Shown here: piece by piece, positions 42,163 through 51,768 of the stretch
How the letters are laid out: each line of letters begins with the position of its first letter
How positions within the stretch are numbered: position 1 is the first letter of the stretch
Assembly: GCF_900167145.1 (NCBI RefSeq)
Contig: NZ_FUWG01000007.1
Coordinates: forward strand, 1 to 64,000
Direction: 5' to 3'
Source of the DNA: Treponema porcinum
Lineage (GTDB): Bacteria > Spirochaetota > Spirochaetia > Treponematales > Treponemataceae
Length of the DNA stretch: 64,000 bases
Notes under the pieces: model-generated
Told to the model about the DNA's origin: nothing
Database searches by the model: none
Seen by the model: the letters and a program-made list of their open reading frames with translations, nothing else
Made by a program: the position numbers and the translations under genes

Positions 42163-45100
42163 ACGTAACAGGAAAGTGTTTTCTGCACGTCGATATGGAC
42201 GCATTTTTTGCCTCGGTGGAACAGCACGACCATCCGGGTTGGAAGGGAAAACCGGTAATTGTCGGCGGACTTCCTGCCGAAAGGCGAAGCGTTGTTTCTA
42301 CGGCTTCCTACGAAGCGCGGAAATTCGGCGTTCATTCTGCAATGCCTTCGGTGGCTGCATACCGCCTTTGTCCGCAGGGAATATTTACGCATTGCAGGAT
42401 GGGACGCTATTCAGAAATTTCTGCGCAGATTATGGAAATCCTTTCGCAGTTTTCGCCGGACATACAGCAGCTTTCCATTGACGAAGCGTGCATTGACATC
42501 ACGGGAACGGAAAAACTTTTCGGACCACCGGAAGAAATTGCAAGAAAGATAAAAGCTCAGGTCGCAAAAAAAACAGGACTTACAGTTTCATGCGGAATTG
42601 CACAGACTCGTTATCTTTCAAAAATCGCATCCGAAATCAAAAAGCCGGACGGACTTTTTATTGTGCCACCCGGCACGGAAGAACATTTTATGATGACGCT
42701 GCCGCTGGAAAAAGTATGGGGTATCGGAAAAAAAACGCTTGAGCGGCTGCACAAAGCCGGCTTTTACACAACAAAACAGATTTTTGAAAAGCAGAAAGAA
42801 CTTCTGTGCATTGCGTTCGGCACGGGAACAGGAACTTTTCTTTACAATGCAGTCCGCGGACTGGAAACGGAATCTTTTTCCGCCCCGACTCATTCTGTCA
42901 GTAACGAAACAACATTTCCGTTCGACCTTACGGACAGATACACGGCAGAAACTGCGCTTATGGAACTGTGCTGCAACGTTTACTTCCGCCTTCTGCGCGA
43001 AAAATCCTACAGCCGGACTGTAATGGTAAAAATAAAATACGAAGATTTTTCCACCGTAACTGTTCAGGAAACTTCAGGTGAATACATTACGTCTGCGGAC
43101 GATTTGTACAGGCGGACCTGCGCGCTTTTTGAAAAAAAAGCAGATATGACAAAAGGAATACGCCTGCTCGGTGTAGGCGCAGAGAATGTCGAAACGGAAA
43201 AAGCAGGTGGACAGCAGACGCTTTTTGACTTTGGAGAAAAAAAGAAACAGGCAGTGGAAAACGCCATTCTTTTCCTGAATGAAAAGCACCCTGAAATAAA
43301 AATAAAAAAAGCACGGACGCTTGACATTCCCAAAAAACAAAAAATCACGCTTTTCCTTCTGTTCCTGCTTTCATTTTTTTCGAATAAAACGGCAACGGCA
43401 GAAACGCCTCCTTCAACCGCAAACGTTTCTCCAGGCGGAGCCGGAACAATCGCCCTTCCCTCAACGCTGCTTACGCTTCCGGTTGAAGAATCGCCGGCTT
43501 CACTGTTCGACTATACAATAAACGACAGCCGCATTGAATTTCTTGCAAAAGGCTGGTGGCAGGCAGAATTTTCAAACACGGCGAATTTTTCCTTTGGTTC
43601 TTCTGCCGGCTCTTCAAGTTCCGTTCCGGTGTTAAAGCAGGAAGTCGACCTGTCGCTCTGGTTTATGCTGAACCGCCAGTGGTATTTTAAAACGTCATTT
43701 GCAGATGAATTTACAAAAAACACAGTCGCCGCAGGTTTTTACGGAAAGGACAATAATCCGCTCAGGGAATTTAAAATCGCAAACCGCGGAATAATCGTTC
43801 CGTCAGGATATTCGATTGATTCGTTCAATCTTGGAATAGGAGGAGGAGAAAATCAGGCACCCGGACTTCAGGCACATTTTCAGGACACAAAAAATGAAAT
43901 GCCAAAATGGAAAGGCGACGCTGCATTCCGCTACGATATAACTGAACAGAAAGACGCAGTTTTTTACGGCAAAAACAGCGTTCAGACAAAAAAAATCAGC
44001 CTTTCAAATTATGTTGAAGGACAGTTTTTTGTACTTCCGACGCAGGAGCTTACACAGGCTGTTTCAGAAATTTATGTTGAATCAAAAAACGGAACGTACA
44101 AAGATTTTTCCGGGCGGACTTACAAAAAAATTCCGTCTGACCAGTACCTGATAAAATCCGTGCAAAACCTGATTATCATTTCAAAAGATGCGGCGACGTA
44201 CCGCACAGGAGGAAAACTTCCTTCCGTTGCAGTCAGTTTTTCCGGCGGAGAAGATTTTGTTTCTGCCTGCGGAACTTACAGCGACGAAACGACTTTTCTT
44301 GGTGCAGTACAGTCTTATTTTTCTTCCGTTTCAGAAGTTGATTTAGAGCGGTACACCTGTCCGCTTTCAGAAACAATAGACGGAAAAAAAGTGCTTGTTT
44401 TGCAGTCATCCGCAGGATTTTCTCCGTTTGCGTGCGCAAACATTTACGACTGCGGACTTTCTTCCGATGCAGATGTTATTGTTGCCTCACAGTACACGGA
44501 AGAACAGAGCAGCCTTTATTCCGCACAAACTGTAGATGCGCAAACAACGTTTGTATCCGACGATTTTTTCTACGAAAAGCATACGTTCGCATCAATAACA
44601 CGCGCAGAAACGACCGGTACGGACTCCTTTACAAAACCGCAGGTTCGTTTTCCTGCCGCAGACAAAAATCCGCAGGTTTATATTTCCCCGAACTCAGCAC
44701 AGACAGACCTTGTACTGCTCGTAAAAAAATATACGCCTGTATCACGATATGACATCGGAACAAACGTTTCTGCCGGTTCAGTAAAAGTCTACCGGAACGG
44801 ACTTCTTGATTACGGCGCAACATACAATCAGGAGTCTGGAGAAGTTACGCTAAGCACATCTGTTTCTGACTATGACAAAATCTATATTACCTGGAACGAA
44901 GACTCCGCCGGCACGGAAAGCGGCTCTGTTGCGGCGCAGATTTCCTGGCTGTACAACTTTAACAGCCGGGCGGCAGCGGATATTTCCGTTTCAACTGTAT
45001 GGCCGCTTTCTCCGTACGTTACGTATGCCGAATACGAAAAACCAGTTTCGGGCTATGCGGCAATTTCCGGCGGAGTTTCCTGGAATACAGAACAGCTTAA

Positions 45101-48100
45101 GCTGTCGAATGCGGCAGCGGCTTCCGTAAATTCCGTAAACACGACAGGTATTTACCGTCTGTGCGCCTTTGACGATGCAGAACCAAAAACAGTATATCTC
45201 GGACAGAACGCCGGAAGTTTTCTGCCGTCAGGAACAGCCCCATGCCTGAACAGCCGCGATTTTTCTTCTTCAAAACAGCTTTCTCCGCAAGAAAACTGCA
45301 CGATTGAATCATCCTCAAAAGACGGATTAAAAGACTCCGGAATCACCGGATACAAAATTCCACTTGAATTTAGTTTTTCCGGCATACATTCAGAAACTCC
45401 ATGGTCAGCAATTAACGTAAACCTTTCAGACGGAAGCAGCCTTACATCTGCAACAGAATTCAGAATTGCACTTAAGGCAGAAAATCCGTCATTCACTGAA
45501 TATGACGTATACCTTCAGCTTGGCATTGATACGGATGACGATCCGGACATAGAATACAGTACGCGCATTCCCACCTGGAACATTTCTGACTCCGGCGCAG
45601 AAAACGTTTCCGTTTCGTTTCAGAAAGACGGTTCTTCCGCGAATGCAGACGGCTGGCAGACAGTAACAGTAATCCTGACAGACTCTGACAGGGCAAGGCT
45701 TTCTGCTTACAGCGGACTCAGGCTGATTGCCGCAGGGAAAAACAGCGATTCTGACGGAACAGGCTCAATCTCCATCGGTCCTTATGAAATTATCAGTCAG
45801 GGAATTTTTGCAAAAGCAGAAAGCGATTTTGAACTTACAACCAGTCAGGAAAAAGACAACTCCATAAAAAAATCCTACGACAGAAACGATGACAATTACG
45901 TACAGAAAGTCAGCTGGTCATACACGGGAAACGGCGGCGAATCCGGCAGAATTACGGCAGCAAAATACCTGAACGAAGCCGACATTTCGTCCTACAAAAA
46001 AATACAGTTCTCATTCCGCTTTGACACGGAAGATTACTCTTCTTCTGCGCAGGAAAACACTATGCACGCAGACGGAAACGGCGGATTTACTTTTATTCTT
46101 GACCGAAACGCAGAAAGCATTGAAGAAAACGGAAAAATTGCGGTAAAGGCAGTCCTTTCGCAAAGTGCGTTCGAACCGTACCTGAAAAACCGCGGAAATT
46201 CCTTTCACACTATGGAAATTGACATACAGAATAAAAAAATCCTGATAGACGGAAATACAGTTTCCGGGTCGGACTCAAGCGTATTCATAAATAAAAATGT
46301 CGTTCCGTCGCGAATGAAAATAGAGTTTCTTCCTGCCGTTTCAAAATCCGACGGAGAAGAAGAAAACGCGCTTTCCGTAATCCAGAAAGGAACTTTTACC
46401 ATTGACGAGCTTATTCTTGACGGAACATCGCCGTATTTTCTGCTTCAGAATACGGCAAAAATCGAAGCCGAAAAAAAAGGAACTGTCATTTCAATAGGAA
46501 AAGTTACACTCATACAGGACGCTTCGTTTTCTTCCCGTACAGATGCAGGCATTTCCCTTCAGACAGACGGAAACAAGCCTGGCGACAAGCTTCTTACAAA
46601 CAGTACGCAGGCAGAAGTAACTGTTGCAGGAATTCAAATTCATACGGAAGCGTCGCTTTCTTCCGCAGAAAAAAACGCACTTTCATCGGCAGGGCATTCC
46701 GTAAAAACAAGCGCGCCACTTTTAGGCATATTTTCCGCAGACGACGGATTTCTTTATTACCCGGCAGACCAATCTACGGAAAAAACGTCATCAGCCGCAC
46801 TGAACCTAAAACGCCTTCACATTCCGCTTGCATTTTCTGCCGCAAACAGTTTTTCCGACGACCGCTGGGCATACAGACAGAGCGGAACGGCAAAATCTGC
46901 GCTTGAATTCGGTGGAAAAAGCTGGTCTTTCAGCCTTACGGCGGATGCAGACGTTTCCCAAAAAAGAACAGCCTCATCTTCCTGCGAAAATTCCGATAAA
47001 AAAAACTACTTTGAGGAATATTGCCGGGCCGGGCGGGAATCCTTTTCCGCAGGAAAAAACGACGCCACCTCACGAAACGTAAAGTTTTCTGCAAAAATGC
47101 TTACCAAAATAAGCCCGGCAGCATTATCGCCTTCCATAAATTTCCAAACAGAAGGCAAATACGCCTGCACCACCGATACAGTTTTCTCTGATACAACCGA
47201 AGCCGGAGCAGAAATACCGTTCCGCATAAGAAAAAACAGTTTTTCATTTAAATACAAAAAAGAAGGCGGCGGAAAAGCGTTATGCACACAAGGCGGTGAC
47301 TATAAAAATGATGCAGAAAATTTGATTGAAAAACTTGGCGAAAGAACATATTATTTTTCGGCAGTACCGTTCTACGATTTATTCAGCGCGGCTCTTGCAG
47401 ATGAAATGCGGAAAACAGCCGCAAATTCTGCCGGAAACCAGCTTTCGTATTCAGGAACTTACAGTTTTTTGTGGAAAAGAGGACTGTCCGCCGGCATAAA
47501 AGACCTTTTAATTCCTTCATCAGTTGATTTTTCAGCCGCTCGCGACATCATCATAACGGACACGGAAAGCGACATCTACCAGTTAAAAGCAACTGTACTG
47601 AATACGCCGTTCAATCTTTTCGGAAGCCAGAGCCGTCTGCGCCTTTTCAAATGGTATAAGACTGACGAATTTGCATTCTCACTTACAGGCGCTGTAAAAA
47701 TTCCAGCTTCTTCACCGGAAAATACGATTTTCAGCATTTCTACGTATGCGCAGGGCGGTTTTTATATGAATGACTCCGACGTTCTTAAGCTGGCGGCGCA
47801 ATTCAAGCTTGAAACAGATACTTCCTGGAATACGCAGTACACCGCATTGTGGAAACGGCGCTGCAAGTCAAGCCCGGTAACGTATTTTATAAAACTGTTC
47901 TGTCCTCAAAAAGCGGCAGAAAAAATCAGCGCAATAAAACTCACGCGAACAGACAGTCTTGATTTTTCGCTTTCATTCTCCGACAGCACGGAAAAACTGA
48001 CTCAGAAATACGAAATCAGCCACAGGCTTGATGCAACAATTCTTTCATATCTTTCCATATACTTAGGCGCATCCGTCTCTTACACAGACGTACAGGACAA

Positions 48101-48152
48101 TGCAGCGCTTCTTGGAATAACGGCGACAATCGGCGGAAAACTTGAATTCTAG
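42159..48152 (+). CDS. dinB: DNA polymerase IV (DinB) fused in frame to a giant exported barrel-like protein
   Basis: One 1997-codon frame. Residues 1 to about 388 are a complete Y-family polymerase: HVDMDAFFASVEQHDHPGWK, VVSTASYEARKFGVHSAMPS, LSIDEACIDITGTEKLFGPP (catalytic S-x-D-E), VSCGIAQTRYLSKIASEIKK and a little-finger domain. Then, with no stop, residues 391-415 form a signal-peptide shape (PKKQKITLFLLFLLSFFSNK, then TATAE), followed by some 1580 residues of Ser/Thr-rich beta sequence ending GGKLEF, an outer-membrane-barrel style C-terminus. No ATG, GTG or TTG lies at the junction (an ATT is at 43326). A cytosolic polymerase and an exported protein in one chain is odd; see findings. 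Confidence 0.85.
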   Translation: MNVTGKCFLHVDMDAFFASVEQHDHPGWKGKPVIVGGLPAERRSVVSTASYEARKFGVHSAMPSVAAYRLCPQGIFTHCRMGRYSEISAQIMEILSQFSPDIQQLSIDEACIDITGTEKLFGPPEEIARKIKAQVAKKTGLTVSCGIAQTRYLSKIASEIKKPDGLFIVPPGTEEHFMMTLPLEKVWGIGKKTLERLHKAGFYTTKQIFEKQKELLCIAFGTGTGTFLYNAVRGLETESFSAPTHSVSNETTFPFDLTDRYTAETALMELCCNVYFRLLREKSYSRTVMVKIKYEDFSTVTVQETSGEYITSADDLYRRTCALFEKKADMTKGIRLLGVGAENVETEKAGGQQTLFDFGEKKKQAVENAILFLNEKHPEIKIKKARTLDIPKKQKITLFLLFLLSFFSNKTATAETPPSTANVSPGGAGTIALPSTLLTLPVEESPASLFDYTINDSRIEFLAKGWWQAEFSNTANFSFGSSAGSSSSVPVLKQEVDLSLWFMLNRQWYFKTSFADEFTKNTVAAGFYGKDNNPLREFKIANRGIIVPSGYSIDSFNLGIGGGENQAPGLQAHFQDTKNEMPKWKGDAAFRYDITEQKDAVFYGKNSVQTKKISLSNYVEGQFFVLPTQELTQAVSEIYVESKNGTYKDFSGRTYKKIPSDQYLIKSVQNLIIISKDAATYRTGGKLPSVAVSFSGGEDFVSACGTYSDETTFLGAVQSYFSSVSEVDLERYTCPLSETIDGKKVLVLQSSAGFSPFACANIYDCGLSSDADVIVASQYTEEQSSLYSAQTVDAQTTFVSDDFFYEKHTFASITRAETTGTDSFTKPQVRFPAADKNPQVYISPNSAQTDLVLLVKKYTPVSRYDIGTNVSAGSVKVYRNGLLDYGATYNQESGEVTLSTSVSDYDKIYITWNEDSAGTESGSVAAQISWLYNFNSRAAADISVSTVWPLSPYVTYAEYEKPVSGYAAISGGVSWNTEQLKLSNAAAASVNSVNTTGIYRLCAFDDAEPKTVYLGQNAGSFLPSGTAPCLNSRDFSSSKQLSPQENCTIESSSKDGLKDSGITGYKIPLEFSFSGIHSETPWSAINVNLSDGSSLTSATEFRIALKAENPSFTEYDVYLQLGIDTDDDPDIEYSTRIPTWNISDSGAENVSVSFQKDGSSANADGWQTVTVILTDSDRARLSAYSGLRLIAAGKNSDSDGTGSISIGPYEIISQGIFAKAESDFELTTSQEKDNSIKKSYDRNDDNYVQKVSWSYTGNGGESGRITAAKYLNEADISSYKKIQFSFRFDTEDYSSSAQENTMHADGNGGFTFILDRNAESIEENGKIAVKAVLSQSAFEPYLKNRGNSFHTMEIDIQNKKILIDGNTVSGSDSSVFINKNVVPSRMKIEFLPAVSKSDGEEENALSVIQKGTFTIDELILDGTSPYFLLQNTAKIEAEKKGTVISIGKVTLIQDASFSSRTDAGISLQTDGNKPGDKLLTNSTQAEVTVAGIQIHTEASLSSAEKNALSSAGHSVKTSAPLLGIFSADDGFLYYPADQSTEKTSSAALNLKRLHIPLAFSAANSFSDDRWAYRQSGTAKSALEFGGKSWSFSLTADADVSQKRTASSSCENSDKKNYFEEYCRAGRESFSAGKNDATSRNVKFSAKMLTKISPAALSPSINFQTEGKYACTTDTVFSDTTEAGAEIPFRIRKNSFSFKYKKEGGGKALCTQGGDYKNDAENLIEKLGERTYYFSAVPFYDLFSAALADEMRKTAANSAGNQLSYSGTYSFLWKRGLSAGIKDLLIPSSVDFSAARDIIITDTESDIYQLKATVLNTPFNLFGSQSRLRLFKWYKTDEFAFSLTGAVKIPASSPENTIFSISTYAQGGFYMNDSDVLKLAAQFKLETDTSWNTQYTALWKRRCKSSPVTYFIKLFCPQKAAEKISAIKLTRTDSLDFSLSFSDSTEKLTQKYEISHRLDATILSYLSIYLGASVSYTDVQDNAALLGITATIGGKLEF
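43326..48152 (+). other. Exported/outer-membrane portion of the DinB fusion
   Basis: If translated alone from the ATT at 43326 this would be a 1608-residue secreted protein. Blocks such as SVKVYRNGLLDYGATYNQES followed by GEVTLSTSVSDYDKIYITWN resemble the repeated 'named variable plus derived strand' modules of very large surface barrels like SprA, and many C-terminal strands alternate polar and aromatic residues. No ribosome-binding site is seen ahead of the ATT. The resemblance is by eye only. Confidence 0.4.
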
Positions 48153-48163
48153 CAAAGAAAAAA

Positions 48164-50242
48164 TTACTTTAGCGGAGCAAAATAGCCAGTCTCATCCCTG
48201 CCGCTTCGGTTCATAAGATACGTTTCCACCTCAACAGGAAGATATTTTTCCCCGAAATTCGTAGACAAAGCGGAAGTATACGTAAATGAATACGTACCGG
48301 ACGGAATGTCAAGAATATCCTGAACAATACCGTCAAGTCCTTCTGCCTGCCATACAAAATATTCGCTTCCGAAAGTCGTTCTTATAAGGTAATCAAGATT
48401 TTCGTCAAGGTCAGAATTATCAAAACCTTTTACGTACAGGCAGGGAATTGAATTATTGCTCAAATACGCCGTCGTTTCAGAAAGGTTGTATTTGTCAAAC
48501 GCATTCAACGTCGTTTTTCCTGCTCCTATAATGATGACGGCACGCTTTTTTGCCGCATTAATCAAATCATTTGCGCAAAGGCGTATTGCAAGATCCATAG
48601 GGACGGATGAAGAATACGGCGTACGAAGTCCCTCCGCGCTGAACTGAAGCGCACCTTCCGGAGAACCGGCGTATTCTACGGCAGGAATTTTTCCTGCACA
48701 GACAACACGAAGCGTTCCTTTTCCCTGCATACTTTTTGCAATAGACCGGACGACAGTTTCAATGCCACCGTCTTCAGTAAATTTTCTGGAGTGAACGCTT
48801 CTGTCTATAAGCAGCGTAATGTCCGCATATGTATTTTCATAGGAAGAACCGTTAAATTTCAACTTTGAAACAGGTCTTTTGTCCTCTGTAAAATAAAAAT
48901 TCGTTTCTTTCAGTCCGACAACAGGATTACGGTGCCTGTTTTCAACCTTTACCTCAAGCGTAACTTCAGGGAATTTTTCTGCGCTCACCTTTTCAATCTG
49001 AACGAAAAGACCGCCGACAAGTTCCTGCATTTTTGACATCACGTAAACTTCATTCGCCTGAATATCGGTCACAAGGACATTGCCGTTTATATCAGGAACT
49101 GCGCTTGTCAGCCTTGACGGAGCATTTCCCGTATTCATATTCTCATAGACTGCACCGGTATTTACGTCAACGGAAAAAACTTTGTTACTGTCGCAGACAA
49201 CAAGATAATCCTGCCACACTTTCATAGATTCCGGGTGGCGGAACGTATTTTCTTCAACAAGCGCACGGCGGAAATTGCCTGCAAGGTCAAATTCATAGAT
49301 ACAGCCTTTTACATTGTCAGCTACATACACAATATCGTTGATGACGGCAATTCCGGTTGGACCGCGCAGACCTTCAAAACCTGCAGATTCCTGTCCGAAA
49401 AAAAACAGTCCGTTACCGTCGGAATCAAACACGTCCACCCTCATATTGCCGTAATCAGTAACAAAAATATTGCTGCGTGAATCCTGCGCAAGATACAAAG
49501 GACTTACCATCTGCCCTGCACTGCGCCCTTTCTCCCCGAAATAGCGGATAAACCGTCCGTTACCGTTCAAAAGCGCAAGCCTGTCGCCGGCACTTTCGCT
49601 CACAAGCATATTTGAATTTGAAAGGCGTATAATGTCAACCGGACGGTCAAAACCGTTCAGAGGACCTGTAACCCTGTCAATGACAACGCCGTTTACGTCA
49701 AGGCGCAGAAGTTCATTTGAACCGTATGCAAGCACCCAGGCAGTTCCGTTGCTGTTCGGAAGCACTGAAACAGGCGCCGAAAAAATCATTTCTCCGTTAA
49801 AAACACCGGGAAAACTACCCGATTCTGAATATCGGATTTCCATTTCGTCCTCAGAAACGGCAACACGCCGCTCCTTTACAACTTCAATTTTATTAAGCAG
49901 AAGAAGTCCGCCGTACCCTGACTGGGAAGCCTTAGACCATTCCTGAATTGCCGTTCCTTCAAGCCCGGAGTGATAGTATGCTTTTCCAAGCCAGTCAAGA
50001 ATCAGATTATCTTCAGGAAGATATGAAAGCGATTTTTCAAACTGAAGGATAGCTTCATTAAAAGAACCTCTGTAAAAAGCCTGAACGCCGCGGCGAAATT
50101 CCTGAGCGGCAAAACTTTCTTCCGCACTTCTGTATTCTCCGGTAGGATAAAGCCCCGCAGAAACAGTCTGCGCAGATAAAAATCCGCCTGTAGCAGAACA
50201 TAAGAAAAACACGGCAAAAAGGACAGCAGTTCTGTGTTTCAT
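48164..50242 (-). CDS. Exported TPR / NHL-propeller / VWA-like protein
   Basis: 692 residues, signal peptide (MKHRTAVLFAVFFLCSATGG then FLSAQ). A short TPR unit (FYRGSFNEAILQFEKSLSYL) is followed by NHL repeats of a six-bladed propeller (MVSPLYLAQDSRSNIFVTDY, GLRGPTGIAVINDIVYVADN) and a C-terminal von Willebrand A-like domain (TYADITLLIDRSVHSRKFTE with a partial D-x-S-x-S). It is probably a periplasmic or surface scaffold. The gene overlaps the TPR gene upstream by 4 bases and converges on the DinB fusion 11 bases away. Confidence 0.82.
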   Translation of the reverse strand: MKHRTAVLFAVFFLCSATGGFLSAQTVSAGLYPTGEYRSAEESFAAQEFRRGVQAFYRGSFNEAILQFEKSLSYLPEDNLILDWLGKAYYHSGLEGTAIQEWSKASQSGYGGLLLLNKIEVVKERRVAVSEDEMEIRYSESGSFPGVFNGEMIFSAPVSVLPNSNGTAWVLAYGSNELLRLDVNGVVIDRVTGPLNGFDRPVDIIRLSNSNMLVSESAGDRLALLNGNGRFIRYFGEKGRSAGQMVSPLYLAQDSRSNIFVTDYGNMRVDVFDSDGNGLFFFGQESAGFEGLRGPTGIAVINDIVYVADNVKGCIYEFDLAGNFRRALVEENTFRHPESMKVWQDYLVVCDSNKVFSVDVNTGAVYENMNTGNAPSRLTSAVPDINGNVLVTDIQANEVYVMSKMQELVGGLFVQIEKVSAEKFPEVTLEVKVENRHRNPVVGLKETNFYFTEDKRPVSKLKFNGSSYENTYADITLLIDRSVHSRKFTEDGGIETVVRSIAKSMQGKGTLRVVCAGKIPAVEYAGSPEGALQFSAEGLRTPYSSSVPMDLAIRLCANDLINAAKKRAVIIIGAGKTTLNAFDKYNLSETTAYLSNNSIPCLYVKGFDNSDLDENLDYLIRTTFGSEYFVWQAEGLDGIVQDILDIPSGTYSFTYTSALSTNFGEKYLPVEVETYLMNRSGRDETGYFAPLK

Positions 50243-50925
50243 CTTTTATCTCCGTCAAGCACAACGCTTTTTATGTGGTTTGCAATTTCTTCGCTATTAC
50301 CGTCAATCGCTTCTGCCATCTCAAGATATTTTTTTGCATCATCATAAAGCCCGAGCTTATAGTAAACCCACCCGAGGGAATCAAGACAGGCAGCAGAATT
50401 CGGAGAAGCCTTGACTGCTTTTTTGCAGAACGAAAGGGCTTTTGTCAAATCCTTGTCCTCGCAGGCAAGAACATAGCCCATTCCGTTAAGCGCAGTAACG
50501 TTTTCCGGGTCTGCATCAAGCGATTTTTCATAGTAATCAAGGCATTTTTTAGTATCGCTCTGCTCCCACGCAACGAACGCAAGCGCCGCATACACCGAAG
50601 CCGGCTTGTATTCCGCCTCAAGCAGCTTGTTCAGTTCAAAAGCCGCAAGGCGTTTTCGTCCCGAAAGCGAATATATTACGGCAAGAATAAGGCGGCACTG
50701 CAAGACGCGCTCTTCATCCTTCCCTGCTGTAACGACCTGTTCCAGATACAAAAGCGAATCCTCGTAGCGGGAAAGTTTTGCATAGCACAGCCCAAGATAG
50801 TAAGCAACGTCAAGACTGTCCGCGCCTGTTTCAGAAGACAAAGCCAAAAAGAACGTCAGCGCGTCCGAATATTTTTTCTGATTGTAAAACTCAATTCCTT
50901 GTGACAAAACATTTGAATCTGGCAT
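50239..50925 (-). CDS. TPR-repeat protein
   Basis: 228 residues made of tetratricopeptide repeats, at least five: GIEFYNQKKYSDALTFFLAL, VAYYLGLCYAKLSRYEDSLL, LAFVAWEQSDTKKCLDYYEK, LNGMGYVLACEDKDLTKALS, LDSLGWVYYKLGLYDDAKKY. No signal peptide, so likely a cytosolic protein-protein scaffold. It is translated in coupling with the downstream NHL protein and may assist it. Confidence 0.85.
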   Translation of the reverse strand: MPDSNVLSQGIEFYNQKKYSDALTFFLALSSETGADSLDVAYYLGLCYAKLSRYEDSLLYLEQVVTAGKDEERVLQCRLILAVIYSLSGRKRLAAFELNKLLEAEYKPASVYAALAFVAWEQSDTKKCLDYYEKSLDADPENVTALNGMGYVLACEDKDLTKALSFCKKAVKASPNSAACLDSLGWVYYKLGLYDDAKKYLEMAEAIDGNSEEIANHIKSVVLDGDKR

Positions 50926-50959
50926 TTTCCCACCCGCCTTATGTCAAATATGATATATA

Positions 50960-51724
50960 TTATAATGAAAAACTGATACCGTCTATTAGTTCTGAATGAA
51001 CAGGCTCAACCATCACGCCGGAAACAGAAATATATCCTTCGGCACAAACAGAATAGTCAGAATCCTGAGTTCCGGAAGACAAAGGCTCTTTTCCGTAAAA
51101 CAATGATTGCATACCGTCTCCGTCCGGCTTATGCACAATCTCCACCGAATCATCATAATGCCTCACCGCAAGCGAACCTGTAAGCCGTACCCCATTCCAG
51201 CTGCTGAATGAAAACGCGTTTACATTTACGAAAGACGCGCATCCGTTCTTCCCTGCAAGAAGTACAAGCGACGGCAGGTTCTTTGCGGCAAACTGCGCCA
51301 GCCGCTCAAAACAGGTTCGCTTTTCCGCATTACCGTGCACGAATGAAATGCTCAGCGCAATGCTCGGAATACCATACAATGCTCCCTGCCTGGCAGCCGC
51401 GCACGTTCCGGAATAAATAATGTCAGTTCCGATGTTTCCGCCGTCGTTTATTCCTGACAGGATAACATCAACAGACTCTTCTATTAAATTGCTTTTCAGC
51501 CCCGTAATGATGCAGTCCGCAGGAGTACCAGAGCAAGACCAGTACCTGTCTCCTACGTTCTTGATGTCAAGGCGACGCGTCATCGTAATGCCGCTGGAAA
51601 TTGCAGAACGGTTCTCCGACGGCGCAACCATATATACAGTATGCCCGGCTTTTTTCAGCACAGAACCAAGAATCTGTATGCCGTCCGAGTCATATCCGTC
51701 ATCATTTGTTATAAGAACATTCAT
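50960..51724 (-). CDS. surE: 5'-nucleotidase SurE
   Basis: 254 residues from MNVLITNDDGYDSDGIQILG, the family start with the metal-binding D-D. Other hallmarks: PSENRSAISSGITMTRRLDI, DVILSGINDGGNIGTDIIYS and GTCAAARQGALYGIPSIALS. It removes phosphate from nucleoside monophosphates, often in stationary phase. GTG/TTG codons just upstream are in frame, but the conserved start is the ATG at 51724. Confidence 0.95.
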   Translation of the reverse strand: MNVLITNDDGYDSDGIQILGSVLKKAGHTVYMVAPSENRSAISSGITMTRRLDIKNVGDRYWSCSGTPADCIITGLKSNLIEESVDVILSGINDGGNIGTDIIYSGTCAAARQGALYGIPSIALSISFVHGNAEKRTCFERLAQFAAKNLPSLVLLAGKNGCASFVNVNAFSFSSWNGVRLTGSLAVRHYDDSVEIVHKPDGDGMQSLFYGKEPLSSGTQDSDYSVCAEGYISVSGVMVEPVHSELIDGISFSL

Positions 51725-51768
51725 TTTTTTCAACACCACACGGTCTTTTCTGCCGGCAGGAAAAATGC

